A stretch of DNA of 64,000 nucleotides from Janthinobacterium aquaticum (lineage in GTDB: Bacteria > Pseudomonadota > Gammaproteobacteria > Burkholderiales > Burkholderiaceae_D). Below the pieces are notes generated by a model that did no database searches, was not told the DNA's origin, and saw only the letters and a list, made by a program, of their open reading frames with translations. Positions within the stretch are counted from its first letter, which is position 1. The number at the start of each line of letters is the position of its first letter. Positions 1 to 8,987 of this stretch are shown here, one piece after another. The stretch spans positions 186,001 to 250,000 of the forward strand of contig NZ_WFLK01000006.1 in the NCBI RefSeq assembly GCF_009208565.1. Reading direction: 5' to 3'. Both the position numbers and the translations under genes were made by a program.

Positions 1-1612
1 AAAACTTTGACGTAATCGGATAGCGCCAGTCGCGCCCGAAGCCGCGGTGGGTCACGCGGATGCCGACCGGGGCCTGGCGGCGCTTGTATTCGTTGATCTT
101 GATCAGGCGCGTGACGCGTGCCACGTCGGCAGCCGGGTAGCCAGCGGCGATGATCTCGTCGACCGGGCGGTTTTCTTCCATATACAGCTGCATGATGCCA
201 TCGAGAATGTCGTACGGCGGCAGCGAATCCTGGTCGAGCTGGTCGGCGCGCAGTTCGGCCGACGGGCCGCGCGTCAAGATGCGTTCGGGAATCACCTCGG
301 CCACGCTATTGCGCCACGCACACAGGCGGTACACCAGCGTCTTGGCAATATCCTTGATCACGGCAAAGCCGCCGGCCATGTCGCCGTACAGCGTGCAGTA
401 GCCGACCGCCATCTCGCTCTTGTTGCCGGTGGTAAGCACAATGCTGCCGTGCTTGTTCGACAGCGCCATCAAGAGCGTGCCGCGGATGCGCGCCTGAAGG
501 TTTTCTTCGGTCGCGTCTTCCGGCAGGCCGGCAAATTCGGTGGCCAGCGTGGCGCGGAAAGCGTCGAAGGTGGCCTTGATCGGGATTTCATCGTAGCGCA
601 CGCCGAGGCGCTTGACCATGTCGCGCGAGTCGATCCAGGAAATATCGGCGGTGAACTGCGACGGCATCATCACCGCGCGCACCTTGTCGGCGCCCAGCGC
701 ATCGACGGCGATCGCCAGCGTCAGGGCCGAGTCGACGCCGCCCGACATGCCGATCAGCACGCCCGGAAAACCGTTCTTGACGATATAGTCGCGCACGCCC
801 AGCACCAGCGCCTGGTAGACCTGCGCTTCAATCGCCAGCGCCGGCGCCACCGACTGCGCCAGCGGACGGGCACCATCGAACTCGACGATCTGCAAGTCTT
901 CCTCGAAATGGCGCAGCTGCGCGCAGATGGTGCCCTCACTATCCATCACAAACGAATCGCCGTCGAAGATCAGTTCGTCCTGGCCGCCGACCAGGTTGGC
1001 ATACACCAGCGCCATGCCTTGCGCGCACACATTCTTGCGCATGGTTTCGTAGCGCAGATGCTGCTTGTTCATGTGATACGGCGAGCCGTTCGGCACCAGC
1101 AGCACTTGCGCGCCGGCAGCGTGGGCGCGCTGCGGGGCGTGGCTGAACCAGGTGTCTTCACAGATATTGATGCCGAAGCGCACGCCCTTGACTGCAAACA
1201 CGAAGGCCTGGTCGCTGGAGGTGAAATAACGCTTTTCGTCAAACACGGTGGTATTGGGCAAATCATGCTTGCGGTAGGTGCCCAGCACTTCGCCATTGCA
1301 CAGCACGGAGGCGGCGTTGTAGCGGTGTTCGCCGCTCTCATCCTGCAGCGGCAGGCCGACCACCACGTGCAGGTCGGGGAACTGCGCCAGGTCGGCGGCC
1401 AGGGCGGCAAACGTCTGCTGCGTTTTTGCGTAGAATGCATTGCGCAGCAACAAATCCTCGGGTGGATAGCCGACCAGCGACAATTCCGGCGTGAGCACGA
1501 TATCGGCGCCCAGTTCATGGGCACGGCGCGCCAGATCGAAGATGCGGGCGCGGTTGCCGGCCAGATCGCCGACCGTACTATTCATTTGAGCAATTGCGAC
1601 TTTGACTGTCAT
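1..1612 (-). CDS. nadE: Glutamine-dependent NAD+ synthetase (3' end beyond window)
   Basis: This gene encodes the last step of NAD biosynthesis, amidation of deamido-NAD using ammonia taken from glutamine. The reverse-strand frame reads MTVKVAIAQMNSTVGDLAGN, the start of a nitrilase-type glutaminase domain (about residues 1-250) with the TPELSLVGYPPEDLL and NICEDTW motifs. A synthetase domain follows with the ATP-binding P-loop GMSGGVDSAL and the TTGNKSEMAVGY motif. About 537 codons are visible, close to the family length of about 540, so only the last few residues lie outside the left edge. The ATG at 1612 is the natural start. The gene is divergent from the acyltransferase gene at 1712. Confidence 0.95.
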   Translation of the reverse strand, partial: MTVKVAIAQMNSTVGDLAGNRARIFDLARRAHELGADIVLTPELSLVGYPPEDLLLRNAFYAKTQQTFAALAADLAQFPDLHVVVGLPLQDESGEHRYNAASVLCNGEVLGTYRKHDLPNTTVFDEKRYFTSSDQAFVFAVKGVRFGINICEDTWFSHAPQRAHAAGAQVLLVPNGSPYHMNKQHLRYETMRKNVCAQGMALVYANLVGGQDELIFDGDSFVMDSEGTICAQLRHFEEDLQIVEFDGARPLAQSVAPALAIEAQVYQALVLGVRDYIVKNGFPGVLIGMSGGVDSALTLAIAVDALGADKVRAVMMPSQFTADISWIDSRDMVKRLGVRYDEIPIKATFDAFRATLATEFAGLPEDATEENLQARIRGTLLMALSNKHGSIVLTTGNKSEMAVGYCTLYGDMAGGFAVIKDIAKTLVYRLCAWRNSVAEVIPERILTRGPSAELRADQLDQDSLPPYDILDGIMQLYMEENRPVDEIIAAGYPAADVARVTRLIKINEYKRRQAPVGIRVTHRGFGRDWRYPITSKF

Positions 1613-1711
1613 GATGATGGCTATTTCGTTTATTAATTTTATTAAACAAGCGGGCAAGCGGAGCTGGCCCCGGCGGTGCGCAGGCCGATGGCGGCGGGCC
1701 GAAAGTGAAGA

Positions 1712-2872
1712 ATGCACACGACAACGATGAATTATCGCACGGGTATCGTCTCGACTCTGGCTGAAATTGGCGAAGCTGCCTGGACCGGACTGCTGGCGCA
1801 GCAAGCCGAAGCCAATCCTTTTCTCTCCTATGCGTTCCTGCATGCGCTGCACGAGTCGCGCTGTGCCAGTATCGAATCGGGCTGGCAGCCCAACTATCTG
1901 GTGCTGTGGCAAGGCGACACGCTGGCCGCCGCCCTGCCGCTGTACCTGAAAATGCACTCCTACGGCGAGTATGTATTCGACTGGGCCTGGGCCAACGCCT
2001 ACGCGGAGCATGGCCTTGCATATTACCCGAAACTGCTGTCGGCCATTCCGTTTACACCGGTCAGCGGCACGCGCTTGCTGGCGCGCGATGATTATGCGCG
2101 TGCGGCCCTGCTCAGCTTTTTGCAGCAACAGCAGCAGGCGGCCGAAGTGTCGTCCACGCATATCCTGTTCCCACCCGAAGAAGAGGCGCGGCAGCTTGGG
2201 CAGGCCGGCTTTTTGCTGCGCAGCGGCGTGCAGTTTCACTGGATCAATCCCGGCTATGCCGATTTTGAACAGTTCCTGGCCACGCTCGAACACAAGAAAC
2301 GCAAGAATATCCGCGCCGAACGGCGCAAGGTGCTTGATGCCGGCGTGACCATGCGCCAGGTGCGCGGCGCCGATATCACGCCGGCACAGTGGGAGTTCTT
2401 CCACCGCTGCTACAGCAATACCTATGCCGAACACCGCTCCTCGCCTTACTTGAGCCTGGAATTTTTCCAGCGTATAGGCAGCAGCATGCCGGGCAATATC
2501 CTGCTGGTGCTGGCCGAACGCGAAGGCCGCCCGATTGCCGCCTCGCTGCTGATCCACACGGCCGACACGCTCTACGGGCGCTACTGGGGCGCGCTCGAAC
2601 ACGTACCCTGCCTGCATTTCGAGACCGCCTACTACCAGCCGCTGGAGTTCTGCATCGCGCAAGGCATCGCCACCTTTGAAGGCGGCGCCCAGGGCGAGCA
2701 CAAGATGGCGCGCGGCTTCCTGCCGCAAAAGACCTGGTCGGCGCACTGGCTGGCCCATCCGGCCTTTGCCGACGCCGTGCAGCGCTTTCTCGAGCGCGAA
2801 CGCGGCGGCATCGACGCCTATCTCGATGAGTTGCATGAGCATAGTCCGTTTCGCGCACCGCCTGCAGACTGA
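1712..2872 (+). CDS. FemAB/GNAT-like N-acyltransferase (DUF482 family)
   Basis: This 386-residue protein resembles the PF04339 peptidogalycan/FemAB-like family of the GNAT superfamily. Recognisable features are the NPFLSYAFLHALHES start, the YGEYVFDWAWANAYAEHGL block and the C-terminal FEGGAQGEHKMARGFLP motif near residues 325-340. The exact substrate is not known; members are usually annotated as putative acyltransferases. The first ATG is at 1712, and a second in-frame ATG six codons on (MNYRTG) is an equally good start. The gene stands alone between divergent nadE and uppP. The family call is solid; the function is inferred. Confidence 0.8.
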   Translation: MHTTTMNYRTGIVSTLAEIGEAAWTGLLAQQAEANPFLSYAFLHALHESRCASIESGWQPNYLVLWQGDTLAAALPLYLKMHSYGEYVFDWAWANAYAEHGLAYYPKLLSAIPFTPVSGTRLLARDDYARAALLSFLQQQQQAAEVSSTHILFPPEEEARQLGQAGFLLRSGVQFHWINPGYADFEQFLATLEHKKRKNIRAERRKVLDAGVTMRQVRGADITPAQWEFFHRCYSNTYAEHRSSPYLSLEFFQRIGSSMPGNILLVLAEREGRPIAASLLIHTADTLYGRYWGALEHVPCLHFETAYYQPLEFCIAQGIATFEGGAQGEHKMARGFLPQKTWSAHWLAHPAFADAVQRFLERERGGIDAYLDELHEHSPFRAPPAD

Positions 2873-2931
2873 CGCCACACTGCAACAATGGTTTGTTTTA
2901 CAAGCAAAGCGCTTGTGTTAAGCTGCCATCC

Positions 2932-2950
2932 GCCCGCCTTTCAAGCGGGC
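2932..2950 (+). terminator. GC-rich hairpin after the acyltransferase gene
   Basis: GCCCGC at 2932-2937 pairs perfectly with GCGGGC at 2945-2950 around a 7-base loop. There is no T-run after it, so it is at best a weak terminator or a leader hairpin in the 167-base gap before uppP. Confidence 0.3.
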
Positions 2951-3039
2951 AACAACCGGATATTCAACTTCTACTTGGTGGTGTAATTGCAAGCATTTAA
3001 ATTGACTGGCGCACGTGTGGCGCGCCGCGGGAGCCGCGC

Positions 3040-3891
3040 ATGACGGGCGTGATCGGCTGGTGGGAAGCGGCCCTGCTGGGCCTGATCCAGGGCCTGACCG
3101 AATTTTTACCTGTCTCGTCGAGTGCGCACCTGCGCATTATCGGCCCCTTCCTGCCTTCCGGCACCGACCCTGGCGCGGCGTTTACCGCCATTACCCAGAT
3201 CGGCACCGAGCTGGCGGTACTGATTTACTTCCGCAAAGATATTTTGCGCATAGCGCTGGCGTGGTTTGCCGCCCTGCCCGGTACCGGCGCCAGTGCTGAA
3301 AAGAAAAACAATCCCGATGTGCGCCTGGGCTGGCTGGTGATTATCGGCTCGCTGCCGATCGCCATCCTGGGACTGGCGTTCCAGCATGCAATCGAAACCT
3401 ATCTGCGCAATCTGTACCTGACAGCCGTCATGCTGATCGTGTTCGGCCTGATCCTGGGCGCGGCCGACCGCCATGGCCGCCATGCGCTATCGCTGTCGAG
3501 CATGCGCTGGCGCGACGGCATCATCTTCGGCTTTGCCCAGGCGATGGCGCTGATTCCTGGCGTCTCGCGCTCGGGCGGCACCATTACGGCCGGCTTGCTG
3601 ATGGGCTATACGCGCGAAGCGGCAGCGCGCTACTCGTTCCTGCTGGCCATTCCAGCCGTGCTGGCCTCAGGCTTTTACCAGCTCTACAAGAGCTGGGGCG
3701 TAGCCGGCCCGGTCGCACCCGGCCCTACCCTGCTGGCCACGGCAATCGCCTTTTTTGTCGGTTACGGCGTGATCATGGTGTTCCTGCGCATCGTAAGCAG
3801 CCGCGGCTACTGGCCGTTTGTGGCCTACCGCATCGTACTGGGCGTGTTTGTGCTGGCTTTGCTGGGCATGGGCGTCATCCAGCCGCACTAA
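3040..3891 (+). CDS. uppP: Undecaprenyl-diphosphatase (BacA/UppP)
   Basis: This integral inner-membrane phosphatase recycles undecaprenyl pyrophosphate to the monophosphate carrier used for peptidoglycan and other envelope polymers, and confers bacitracin tolerance. The 283-residue protein has both family signatures: the Glu/Ser-rich motif EFLPVSSSAHL near residues 21-31 and PGVSRSGGT near residue 175, and it consists almost entirely of hydrophobic helices. Its length matches the usual 265-285. The ATG at 3040 starts the conserved MTGVIGWWEAALLGLIQG. It converges with ppa across a shared bidirectional terminator. Confidence 0.96.
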   Translation: MTGVIGWWEAALLGLIQGLTEFLPVSSSAHLRIIGPFLPSGTDPGAAFTAITQIGTELAVLIYFRKDILRIALAWFAALPGTGASAEKKNNPDVRLGWLVIIGSLPIAILGLAFQHAIETYLRNLYLTAVMLIVFGLILGAADRHGRHALSLSSMRWRDGIIFGFAQAMALIPGVSRSGGTITAGLLMGYTREAAARYSFLLAIPAVLASGFYQLYKSWGVAGPVAPGPTLLATAIAFFVGYGVIMVFLRIVSSRGYWPFVAYRIVLGVFVLALLGMGVIQPH

Positions 3892-3904
3892 AAGCATGTC
3901 CATA

Positions 3905-3946
3905 TAAAAAAGCCCCGCTCCTAGTAACAGGAGCGGGGCTTTTTCT
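3905..3946. terminator. Bidirectional intrinsic terminator between uppP and ppa
   Basis: The stem AGCCCCGCTCC / GGAGCGGGGCT has an 8-base loop and is flanked by an A-run on the left and a T-run on the right, so it can stop transcription of uppP on the plus strand and of ppa on the minus strand. Confidence 0.9.
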
Positions 3947-3960
3947 TTGCCTGCAACAAA

Positions 3961-4509
3961 TTACGAAGCGGCTTTTTCTGCGTCGGCCTTGTAAGCGGCT
4001 ACGCCGTTCAGGATCTCGGCGCGGGCTTCGTCAACGCCGTACCAGCCGTCGATCTTGACCCATTTGCCTTTTTCCAGGTCTTTATAGTGCTCGAAGAAGT
4101 GCTGAATCTGGCGCAGGCGCAGTTCGTTCAGGTCTTCCGGCTTTTGCCAGTGGCTGTAGATCGACAATACTTTATCGACCGGCACGGCCAGCACCTTGGC
4201 GTCTTCACCGGATTCGTCGGTCATTTTCAACACGCCGATAGGACGGCAGCGCACGACTACGCCAGGAATCAGCGGGAACGGGGTGATCACCAGCACGTCG
4301 ACCGGGTCGCCGTCCGGCGACAGCGTATTCGGCACATAGCCGTAGTTGCATGGGTAGTGCATGGCGGTGCCCATGAAGCGGTCAACGAAGATCGCGCCCG
4401 ACTCTTTGTCCACTTCATACTTGATCGGATCAGCGTTCATCGGAATTTCGATGACCACGTTGAAATCGTTCGGCAGGTCGCGGCCGGAAGAAACATTATT
4501 CAAACTCAT
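3961..4509 (-). CDS. ppa: Inorganic pyrophosphatase (family I)
   Basis: This soluble enzyme hydrolyses pyrophosphate to two phosphates and so drives biosynthetic reactions. The 182-residue product has the family I features in order: [42 protein letters not shown] (the acidic metal-binding signature) and [10 protein letters not shown] near the C-terminus. Its length is typical of hexameric bacterial enzymes. It ends at the shared terminator facing uppP, and about 75 bases separate it from the hemY terminator upstream. Confidence 0.97.
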   Translation of the reverse strand: MSLNNVSSGRDLPNDFNVVIEIPMNADPIKYEVDKESGAIFVDRFMGTAMHYPCNYGYVPNTLSPDGDPVDVLVITPFPLIPGVVVRCRPIGVLKMTDESGEDAKVLAVPVDKVLSIYSHWQKPEDLNELRLRQIQHFFEHYKDLEKGKWVKIDGWYGVDEARAEILNGVAAYKADAEKAAS

Positions 4510-4583
4510 GGCAAGTCCTTATGTGCAGATTGTTTAACGGCGTAATTATAGTGAAGTCGGCATGGCTTGTGCGGCGCAACAGA

Positions 4584-4620
4584 TAAAAAAACAGCCCGCC
4601 TTTCAATGAAAAACGGGCTG
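4584..4620 (-). terminator. Intrinsic terminator of the hem operon
   Basis: On the minus strand, CAGCCCG (4614-4620) pairs with CGGGCTG (4592-4598), followed by a run of seven T. It lies about 10 bases past the hemY stop codon and ends the hemCDXY transcript. Confidence 0.85.
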
Positions 4621-4630
4621 CCTGCAGCGC

Positions 4631-5827
4631 TTATAGAATTGTTGCCAGCGCACACTGGCGGTAATGGGCGGCCGCCTGTTCGTCCTGCTGCAGCCCCTCG
4701 TGCATCTGCGCCAGCTTCAGGTGCGCATCGCGCACCATATGCGGCTCGCCAGCGTCCGACAGCGCCTGTTCCAGATGACGCTGGGCCTTGCCCCACAGCT
4801 TTTGCTTCAGGCACAGCGAACCGAGCGTCAGCGCCAGTTCGGCGTCCAGCGGATGCTGGCGCTGCCACTGTTCGCAGTGTTCGATCTGCAGCAGCAGCGC
4901 CGGCGTGCCGGCTGGCGCCGCCGCTTCGCGGTAGGCGCGCAGCACGCGCTCGTCCCAGTCGGCCGCCAGCGACTCTTCGCAGACCAGCCGCGCTTCGTCG
5001 TGCAGGCCGCGCGCGTTGAGCGCCGTGGCGGCGCGGCAGGCGATATAAGGCTTGATGCGGTCGGCCGTGGGCACGGTCGACCAGACCCGCAGCAGCGACT
5101 CGGCGTCGTGCGACTTGTCCGACAGCAGATGCTCGTAGGCCAGCTCGCGCAGGCGCGACGACAGCGCCGGATGCAGTGCGCGGTGCTTGTCGAGCGAACG
5201 CACCAGGCGCAGCACTTCGGGCCAGTTCTTGGCCTGCTGCTCGGCTTTCAGCGACCATTGCAGCGCATGGATATGGCGCGTGCCGCTGGCGTTGAGTTCA
5301 CGTACGGCCGCCAGCGCCGCCTCGGGCTGGTGATCATCGACCAGCAGCTCGGTGACCGTCATCAGGCGCGCCGTCTTCAGGGCGTTATCGTCTTCGATGC
5401 GCGCCAACCAGCTGTCGCGGCGCTCGGCCTGGCGCATGCGGTGCGCGGCGCGCGCGCCGATCAGCGCGGCCAGGCCGGCGTTGTCGGGCAGGTCGGCGGC
5501 GCGCAAGGCGGCTTTCTCGGCGTGGCCAAAGCGCCCTTCAAACAGCGCTTTGAGCGCTTCGCGCAGGCCCTTGTTGCTGTCGCGCTCGCGCTTGCGCAGG
5601 CGGTATGCCGCCACTTCGGCCGGCATGCGCGCCGTGGCACGCACGGCACGTACCAGCAGATACAGCGCGACGAACAGCAGCACCTGCATCAGCACGAAGA
5701 AATTGAGCGACAGGTCGATGCGATACGGCGGATAGAACAGCACCACGTTGCCGGGATTGAAACGGGCTGTCACGGCGATGCCGATCGCCGCGGCCATCAA
5801 GGCGAGTAACCAAAGAAATAAACGCAT
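4631..5827 (-). CDS. hemY: HemY, heme biosynthesis-associated TPR membrane protein
   Basis: This is the proteobacterial HemY (TPR type), not the Bacillus protoporphyrinogen oxidase of the same name. Residues 1-60 hold two membrane helices (RLFLWLLALMAAAIGIAVT and the FFVLMQVLLFVALYLLV region), as in the HemY_N domain. The remaining roughly 330 residues are Ala/Leu-rich helical TPR-like repeats facing the periplasm. Its role is still poorly defined; it is thought to assist late heme-synthesis steps. It is the last gene of hemC-hemD-hemX-hemY, 3 bases after hemX, and is followed by a terminator. Confidence 0.88.
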   Translation of the reverse strand: MRLFLWLLALMAAAIGIAVTARFNPGNVVLFYPPYRIDLSLNFFVLMQVLLFVALYLLVRAVRATARMPAEVAAYRLRKRERDSNKGLREALKALFEGRFGHAEKAALRAADLPDNAGLAALIGARAAHRMRQAERRDSWLARIEDDNALKTARLMTVTELLVDDHQPEAALAAVRELNASGTRHIHALQWSLKAEQQAKNWPEVLRLVRSLDKHRALHPALSSRLRELAYEHLLSDKSHDAESLLRVWSTVPTADRIKPYIACRAATALNARGLHDEARLVCEESLAADWDERVLRAYREAAAPAGTPALLLQIEHCEQWQRQHPLDAELALTLGSLCLKQKLWGKAQRHLEQALSDAGEPHMVRDAHLKLAQMHEGLQQDEQAAAHYRQCALATIL

Positions 5828-5830
5828 GAC

Positions 5831-6979
5831 TTATGACTTCGCTTTGTAGTTGCGCACAGCCGTCAGGCTGTCCGACAAGGTCGGCATTTCAATCGCCAGA
5901 TTGCTCGCCTGCACCTGGCGCAGCAGCGCCTGCGCCGTTTGCGTGACCCTGGCGCGGGTATCGAAATACTTGGCCAGCGCATCCTGGGCCGCGATCAGAT
6001 CGTTACGGAATGCGGTTTCATTGCGCGACAGCAAGGCCATGCGCGCATTGAGCAGGCGCAGCTTGACGTTTTCACGCAGGAAGTACGACTGGGTCGGCGA
6101 CAGCATCAGCGCCTCGGGCGTATCGACGCGACGGATGCGGATCAGCTGGCGCACGTCGTCCCACATGTCACCGCTCCAGCTGTTCCAGCCTTCGCGCACC
6201 TGCTGCAACAGCGGTTCCGGCGCGGGCGGGCCGACCAGCTTGCCATTGGCGTCCTTGACCGCCTGCACCTTGCCTGGCTTGACCGGCGCGGCTGGCAAGG
6301 CCGGCTTTTCGTCCGACAGCATCGGCAAGGCGTCGATCTGGGCAATCACGGCGTCCAGGCGCAGCGCCACGCCGGTCGAATCGACGCTCGGCAGGGCCTT
6401 GAGTTTTTCCATGTCGCGCCCGATGGCGCGGCGGATGGTAATGAATTGCGGCTTGTCCGAACGCGACAGGCTGCGGTCGGCATTTTGCAGCGCGATCAGC
6501 GCGCCGGGCACGTTACCGGCCAGCTGCAGCTGCTGGCTGGCGGTCGACAGTACCTGCTCGATCTCGGTCAGCGCCCATTCGTCGCGGTTCTTCGACAGGT
6601 CGTTATACAGCTGCTCGAGCGCCAGTTGCTGGCTTTGCGTCTCGCTCTGGCGGTTTTCCAGTGCGCCGACCTTGATCTGCAGCTCTTTCGTGCCTTCTTG
6701 CACGTTGCGCGCCAGCGCGCCCGTTTCGGCGTTGCTGACGTCGCCTTTTTGCAGGCGCTTGGCCACTTCCTCGCGCAGATTGCGTATCTTGCTGCTGCTC
6801 GACCAGCTTTGCGCGGCCAGCAGCACGGCCAGCACGATAATGGCAATGCTGGTGGGCTTTTGCAATTGCGTCAGCAAGGAAGGCGCGCGCGCACCGGATT
6901 GATCGGCAGCCTGCGGCGCCGTCGTGACGGTGCTGCCAGGCGTGGCATTCGGTTCGGAGTGTGTAGGCATTTCGTTCAT
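5831..6979 (-). CDS. hemX: HemX, uroporphyrinogen-III C-methyltransferase-like membrane protein
   Basis: The 382-residue protein has a Thr/Pro/Ala-rich cytoplasmic N-terminus, a single membrane segment near residues 43-63 (PTSIAIIVLAVLLAAQSW) and a long coiled-coil periplasmic region rich in Gln, Glu and Leu. It matches the HemX family, historically called a uroporphyrinogen-III methyltransferase. No SAM-binding motif is visible, and a structural or scaffolding role is more likely. Its ATG overlaps the hemD stop by 4 bases (ATGA), indicating translational coupling. Confidence 0.85.
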   Translation of the reverse strand: MNEMPTHSEPNATPGSTVTTAPQAADQSGARAPSLLTQLQKPTSIAIIVLAVLLAAQSWSSSSKIRNLREEVAKRLQKGDVSNAETGALARNVQEGTKELQIKVGALENRQSETQSQQLALEQLYNDLSKNRDEWALTEIEQVLSTASQQLQLAGNVPGALIALQNADRSLSRSDKPQFITIRRAIGRDMEKLKALPSVDSTGVALRLDAVIAQIDALPMLSDEKPALPAAPVKPGKVQAVKDANGKLVGPPAPEPLLQQVREGWNSWSGDMWDDVRQLIRIRRVDTPEALMLSPTQSYFLRENVKLRLLNARMALLSRNETAFRNDLIAAQDALAKYFDTRARVTQTAQALLRQVQASNLAIEMPTLSDSLTAVRNYKAKS

Positions 6980-7770
6980 GCTCGTGATTGTAACGCGGCA
7001 AGCACGCCTGCGTCGCCAGATCGTGTCAGGGTGACCCGCACAAAGCCCAGCGCCTGCGCCGATTGCGCGATGCGCGCGTGCGGTACGATCAAATGTTGCT
7101 GTTGCATTTTCGCAACAATGCCATGCTGTCCATCGCCATTGGCCAGGTCGATCTCGCCCAGCAAGCCCAACAGGCCGCGCAACGCTTCCGAGCTGGTGAT
7201 GATCCAGTCATTATTCTGCTGCAATAGCTGTTCGAGCGTGGCACGCATGGCCGGGGTCAAGACTGGCGGCGCGCGCCGGTAGGCGGTCACAAAACTGACC
7301 TCGGCGCCGGCCTCGCGCAAGGCGTCGGCCAGAAAGTCGCGCCCGCCATCGCCACGCACGATCAGCACGCGCCGGCCGCGCAGCGCCGGCAGGTCGAGTG
7401 CCTGCAGCAGATGCTCGGAGTCGCTGGGCATGTTGGCGGCCGGACGATGGATCAAGGCGGTGGCGTCGGTCACGCCATGCGCAGCGAGCGCCAGCCGGCT
7501 GCCCTCGCCCACTACTGCCAGTGGCACGCCGGGCGGCCAGGCGGGCAGATGGGCAAATACGCAGTCGATCGCATTGGGCGAAACAAACACCACCAACTCG
7601 TGCCGCTGCAACTGCGCCAGAGCCGCCAGCAGTGCGTCAAGCTGTTCACCTTCAAGCGCATGGATTTCCAGCAGCGGCAGCACGTGTACCGGCAAGCCCA
7701 GCGCCGCCACGCTGGCCGCCAGCGGCCCGGCTTGCGCCGCCGGCCGCGTGATGACCACCGTATCAGGCAT
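6976..7770 (-). CDS. hemD: Uroporphyrinogen-III synthase
   Basis: This enzyme cyclises hydroxymethylbilane with inversion of ring D to give uroporphyrinogen III, the branch point to heme and siroheme. The 264-residue frame starts [20 protein letters not shown] and has the loosely conserved family landmarks [34 protein letters not shown] and [11 protein letters not shown]. The ATG at 7770 is chosen because it opens the conserved VITRP strand and overlaps the hemC stop by 8 bases; upstream in-frame starts would only read through hemC. Low sequence conservation is normal for HemD. Confidence 0.93.
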   Translation of the reverse strand: MPDTVVITRPAAQAGPLAASVAALGLPVHVLPLLEIHALEGEQLDALLAALAQLQRHELVVFVSPNAIDCVFAHLPAWPPGVPLAVVGEGSRLALAAHGVTDATALIHRPAANMPSDSEHLLQALDLPALRGRRVLIVRGDGGRDFLADALREAGAEVSFVTAYRRAPPVLTPAMRATLEQLLQQNNDWIITSSEALRGLLGLLGEIDLANGDGQHGIVAKMQQQHLIVPHARIAQSAQALGFVRVTLTRSGDAGVLAALQSRA

Positions 7771-8770
7771 GCGGCGCCAGGCCCTCGTGCTGGTCGGGCG
7801 TAACGATGCACGACGCAAGGATGGCGCTGGCGTCCTGCTGGCGCAGCAGTTCGGCCACCTGTTCGCCCAGCTGTTCGGGCGCTTGCGCGTCGCCGGCCAC
7901 GTCGGCGCTGGCCATGCGCGCGCCGTCGGGGGTGGCCACCATCGCGCGCAAACGCATTTGGTTGCCATCGACGGTGGCAAACGCGGCCAGCGGAATCTGG
8001 CAGCTGCCACCGAAGATTTTCGATACCTTGCGCTCGGCCGTCACCGCCTGGGCAGTGGCCGTGTGGTTGAGCGGCGCCAGCAGGCGCTGCAGGTCGACGC
8101 CATCGCTGCGCCCGGCCAGGATTTCAATTGCCATAGCGCCCTGGCCGGCGGCCGGCAGGCTGTATTCGGGATCGAGCACGGCGCGGATGCGCTGTTCCAG
8201 GCCCAGGCGCTTGAGACCGGCGGCGGCCAGGATAATGGCTGCATAGTCACCTCGGTCCAGCTTGCCCAGGCGCGTGTCGAGGTTGCCGCGCAGCGGCAAA
8301 ATGGTCAGGTGCGGATAGCGCGCCGCGATCAGCGACTGGCGGCGCAGGCTGCTGGTGCCAACCACGGCGCCGTGCGGCAGCTCGTCCAGGCTGGCATAGT
8401 CATTCGAGACAAACGCATCGCGCGGATCTTCACGTTCCAGAATGGCGGCCAGTTCATAGCCGTCGGGCAGCTCCATCGGCACGTCTTTCAGCGAATGCAC
8501 GGCCAGGTCGGCACGGCCTTCCTGCATCGCCACTTCCAGTTCCTTGACGAACAGGCCCTTGCCGCCGACCTTGGACAGCGCGCGGTCAAGGATTTGATCG
8601 CCGCGTGTGGTCATGCCGAGGATCTCCACGCTACACTGCGGATACAGGGCGGCCAGGCGCGCGCGCACATGCTCGGCCTGCCACATGGCCAGGCGGCTTT
8701 CACGCGATGCAATAATCAGCCTGGCAGGCACGGTGTAATTCTGTTCTTGGTTCAGTTCGGATGCATTCAA
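7763..8770 (-). CDS. hemC: Hydroxymethylbilane synthase (porphobilinogen deaminase)
   Basis: This enzyme polymerises four porphobilinogen units into hydroxymethylbilane using a dipyrromethane cofactor. Diagnostic motifs are [18 protein letters not shown], the [20 protein letters not shown] block, [31 protein letters not shown] and the cofactor-binding cysteine in GGSCQIPLA near residue 255. The length of 335 residues is slightly long because of an N-terminal extension of about 18 residues. It is the first gene of the hem operon; the 217-base gap to divergent ppc should hold promoters for both. Confidence 0.97.
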   Translation of the reverse strand: MNASELNQEQNYTVPARLIIASRESRLAMWQAEHVRARLAALYPQCSVEILGMTTRGDQILDRALSKVGGKGLFVKELEVAMQEGRADLAVHSLKDVPMELPDGYELAAILEREDPRDAFVSNDYASLDELPHGAVVGTSSLRRQSLIAARYPHLTILPLRGNLDTRLGKLDRGDYAAIILAAAGLKRLGLEQRIRAVLDPEYSLPAAGQGAMAIEILAGRSDGVDLQRLLAPLNHTATAQAVTAERKVSKIFGGSCQIPLAAFATVDGNQMRLRAMVATPDGARMASADVAGDAQAPEQLGEQVAELLRQQDASAILASCIVTPDQHEGLAPHA

Positions 8771-8987
8771 AACAAGTTCTTTCGCTATGTTTATTCACAC
8801 TAATGGCGTCATCGCGCCGGCCGTCGCTATAATCGTGTTGCCTTTGCCTCTACGGCCAATGACATCCAACCAAGGCCAGCGTCCATGCTAAATACCACAA
8901 ATTTTATCATGCGCCCCTACCCAACTGCGGCCAAACGCCCGGTGCGATCCTCATTTCCTTGCTTTTACACCTATATTGGTTACAACT
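8771..8987. promoter_or_regulatory. Divergent promoter region hemC / ppc
   Basis: This 217-base gap separates two divergent genes. A perfect TATAAT lies on the plus strand at 8828-8833, a plausible -10 box for ppc, but no good -35 element sits 17 bases upstream (GGCGTC). I could not pick out a convincing hemC promoter. Confidence 0.4.

Noticed and set aside
47-1636. Long plus-strand frame antisense to nadE
   Set aside because: It has no recognisable domain, its composition is His/Arg/Ala-rich as expected of a GC-rich antisense frame, and the nadE frame on the other strand matches a known family throughout.
6976-8010. Longer hemD start reading into hemC
   Set aside because: The extra 80 residues overlap hemC codons and are not conserved; the start at 7770 begins the VITRP strand.
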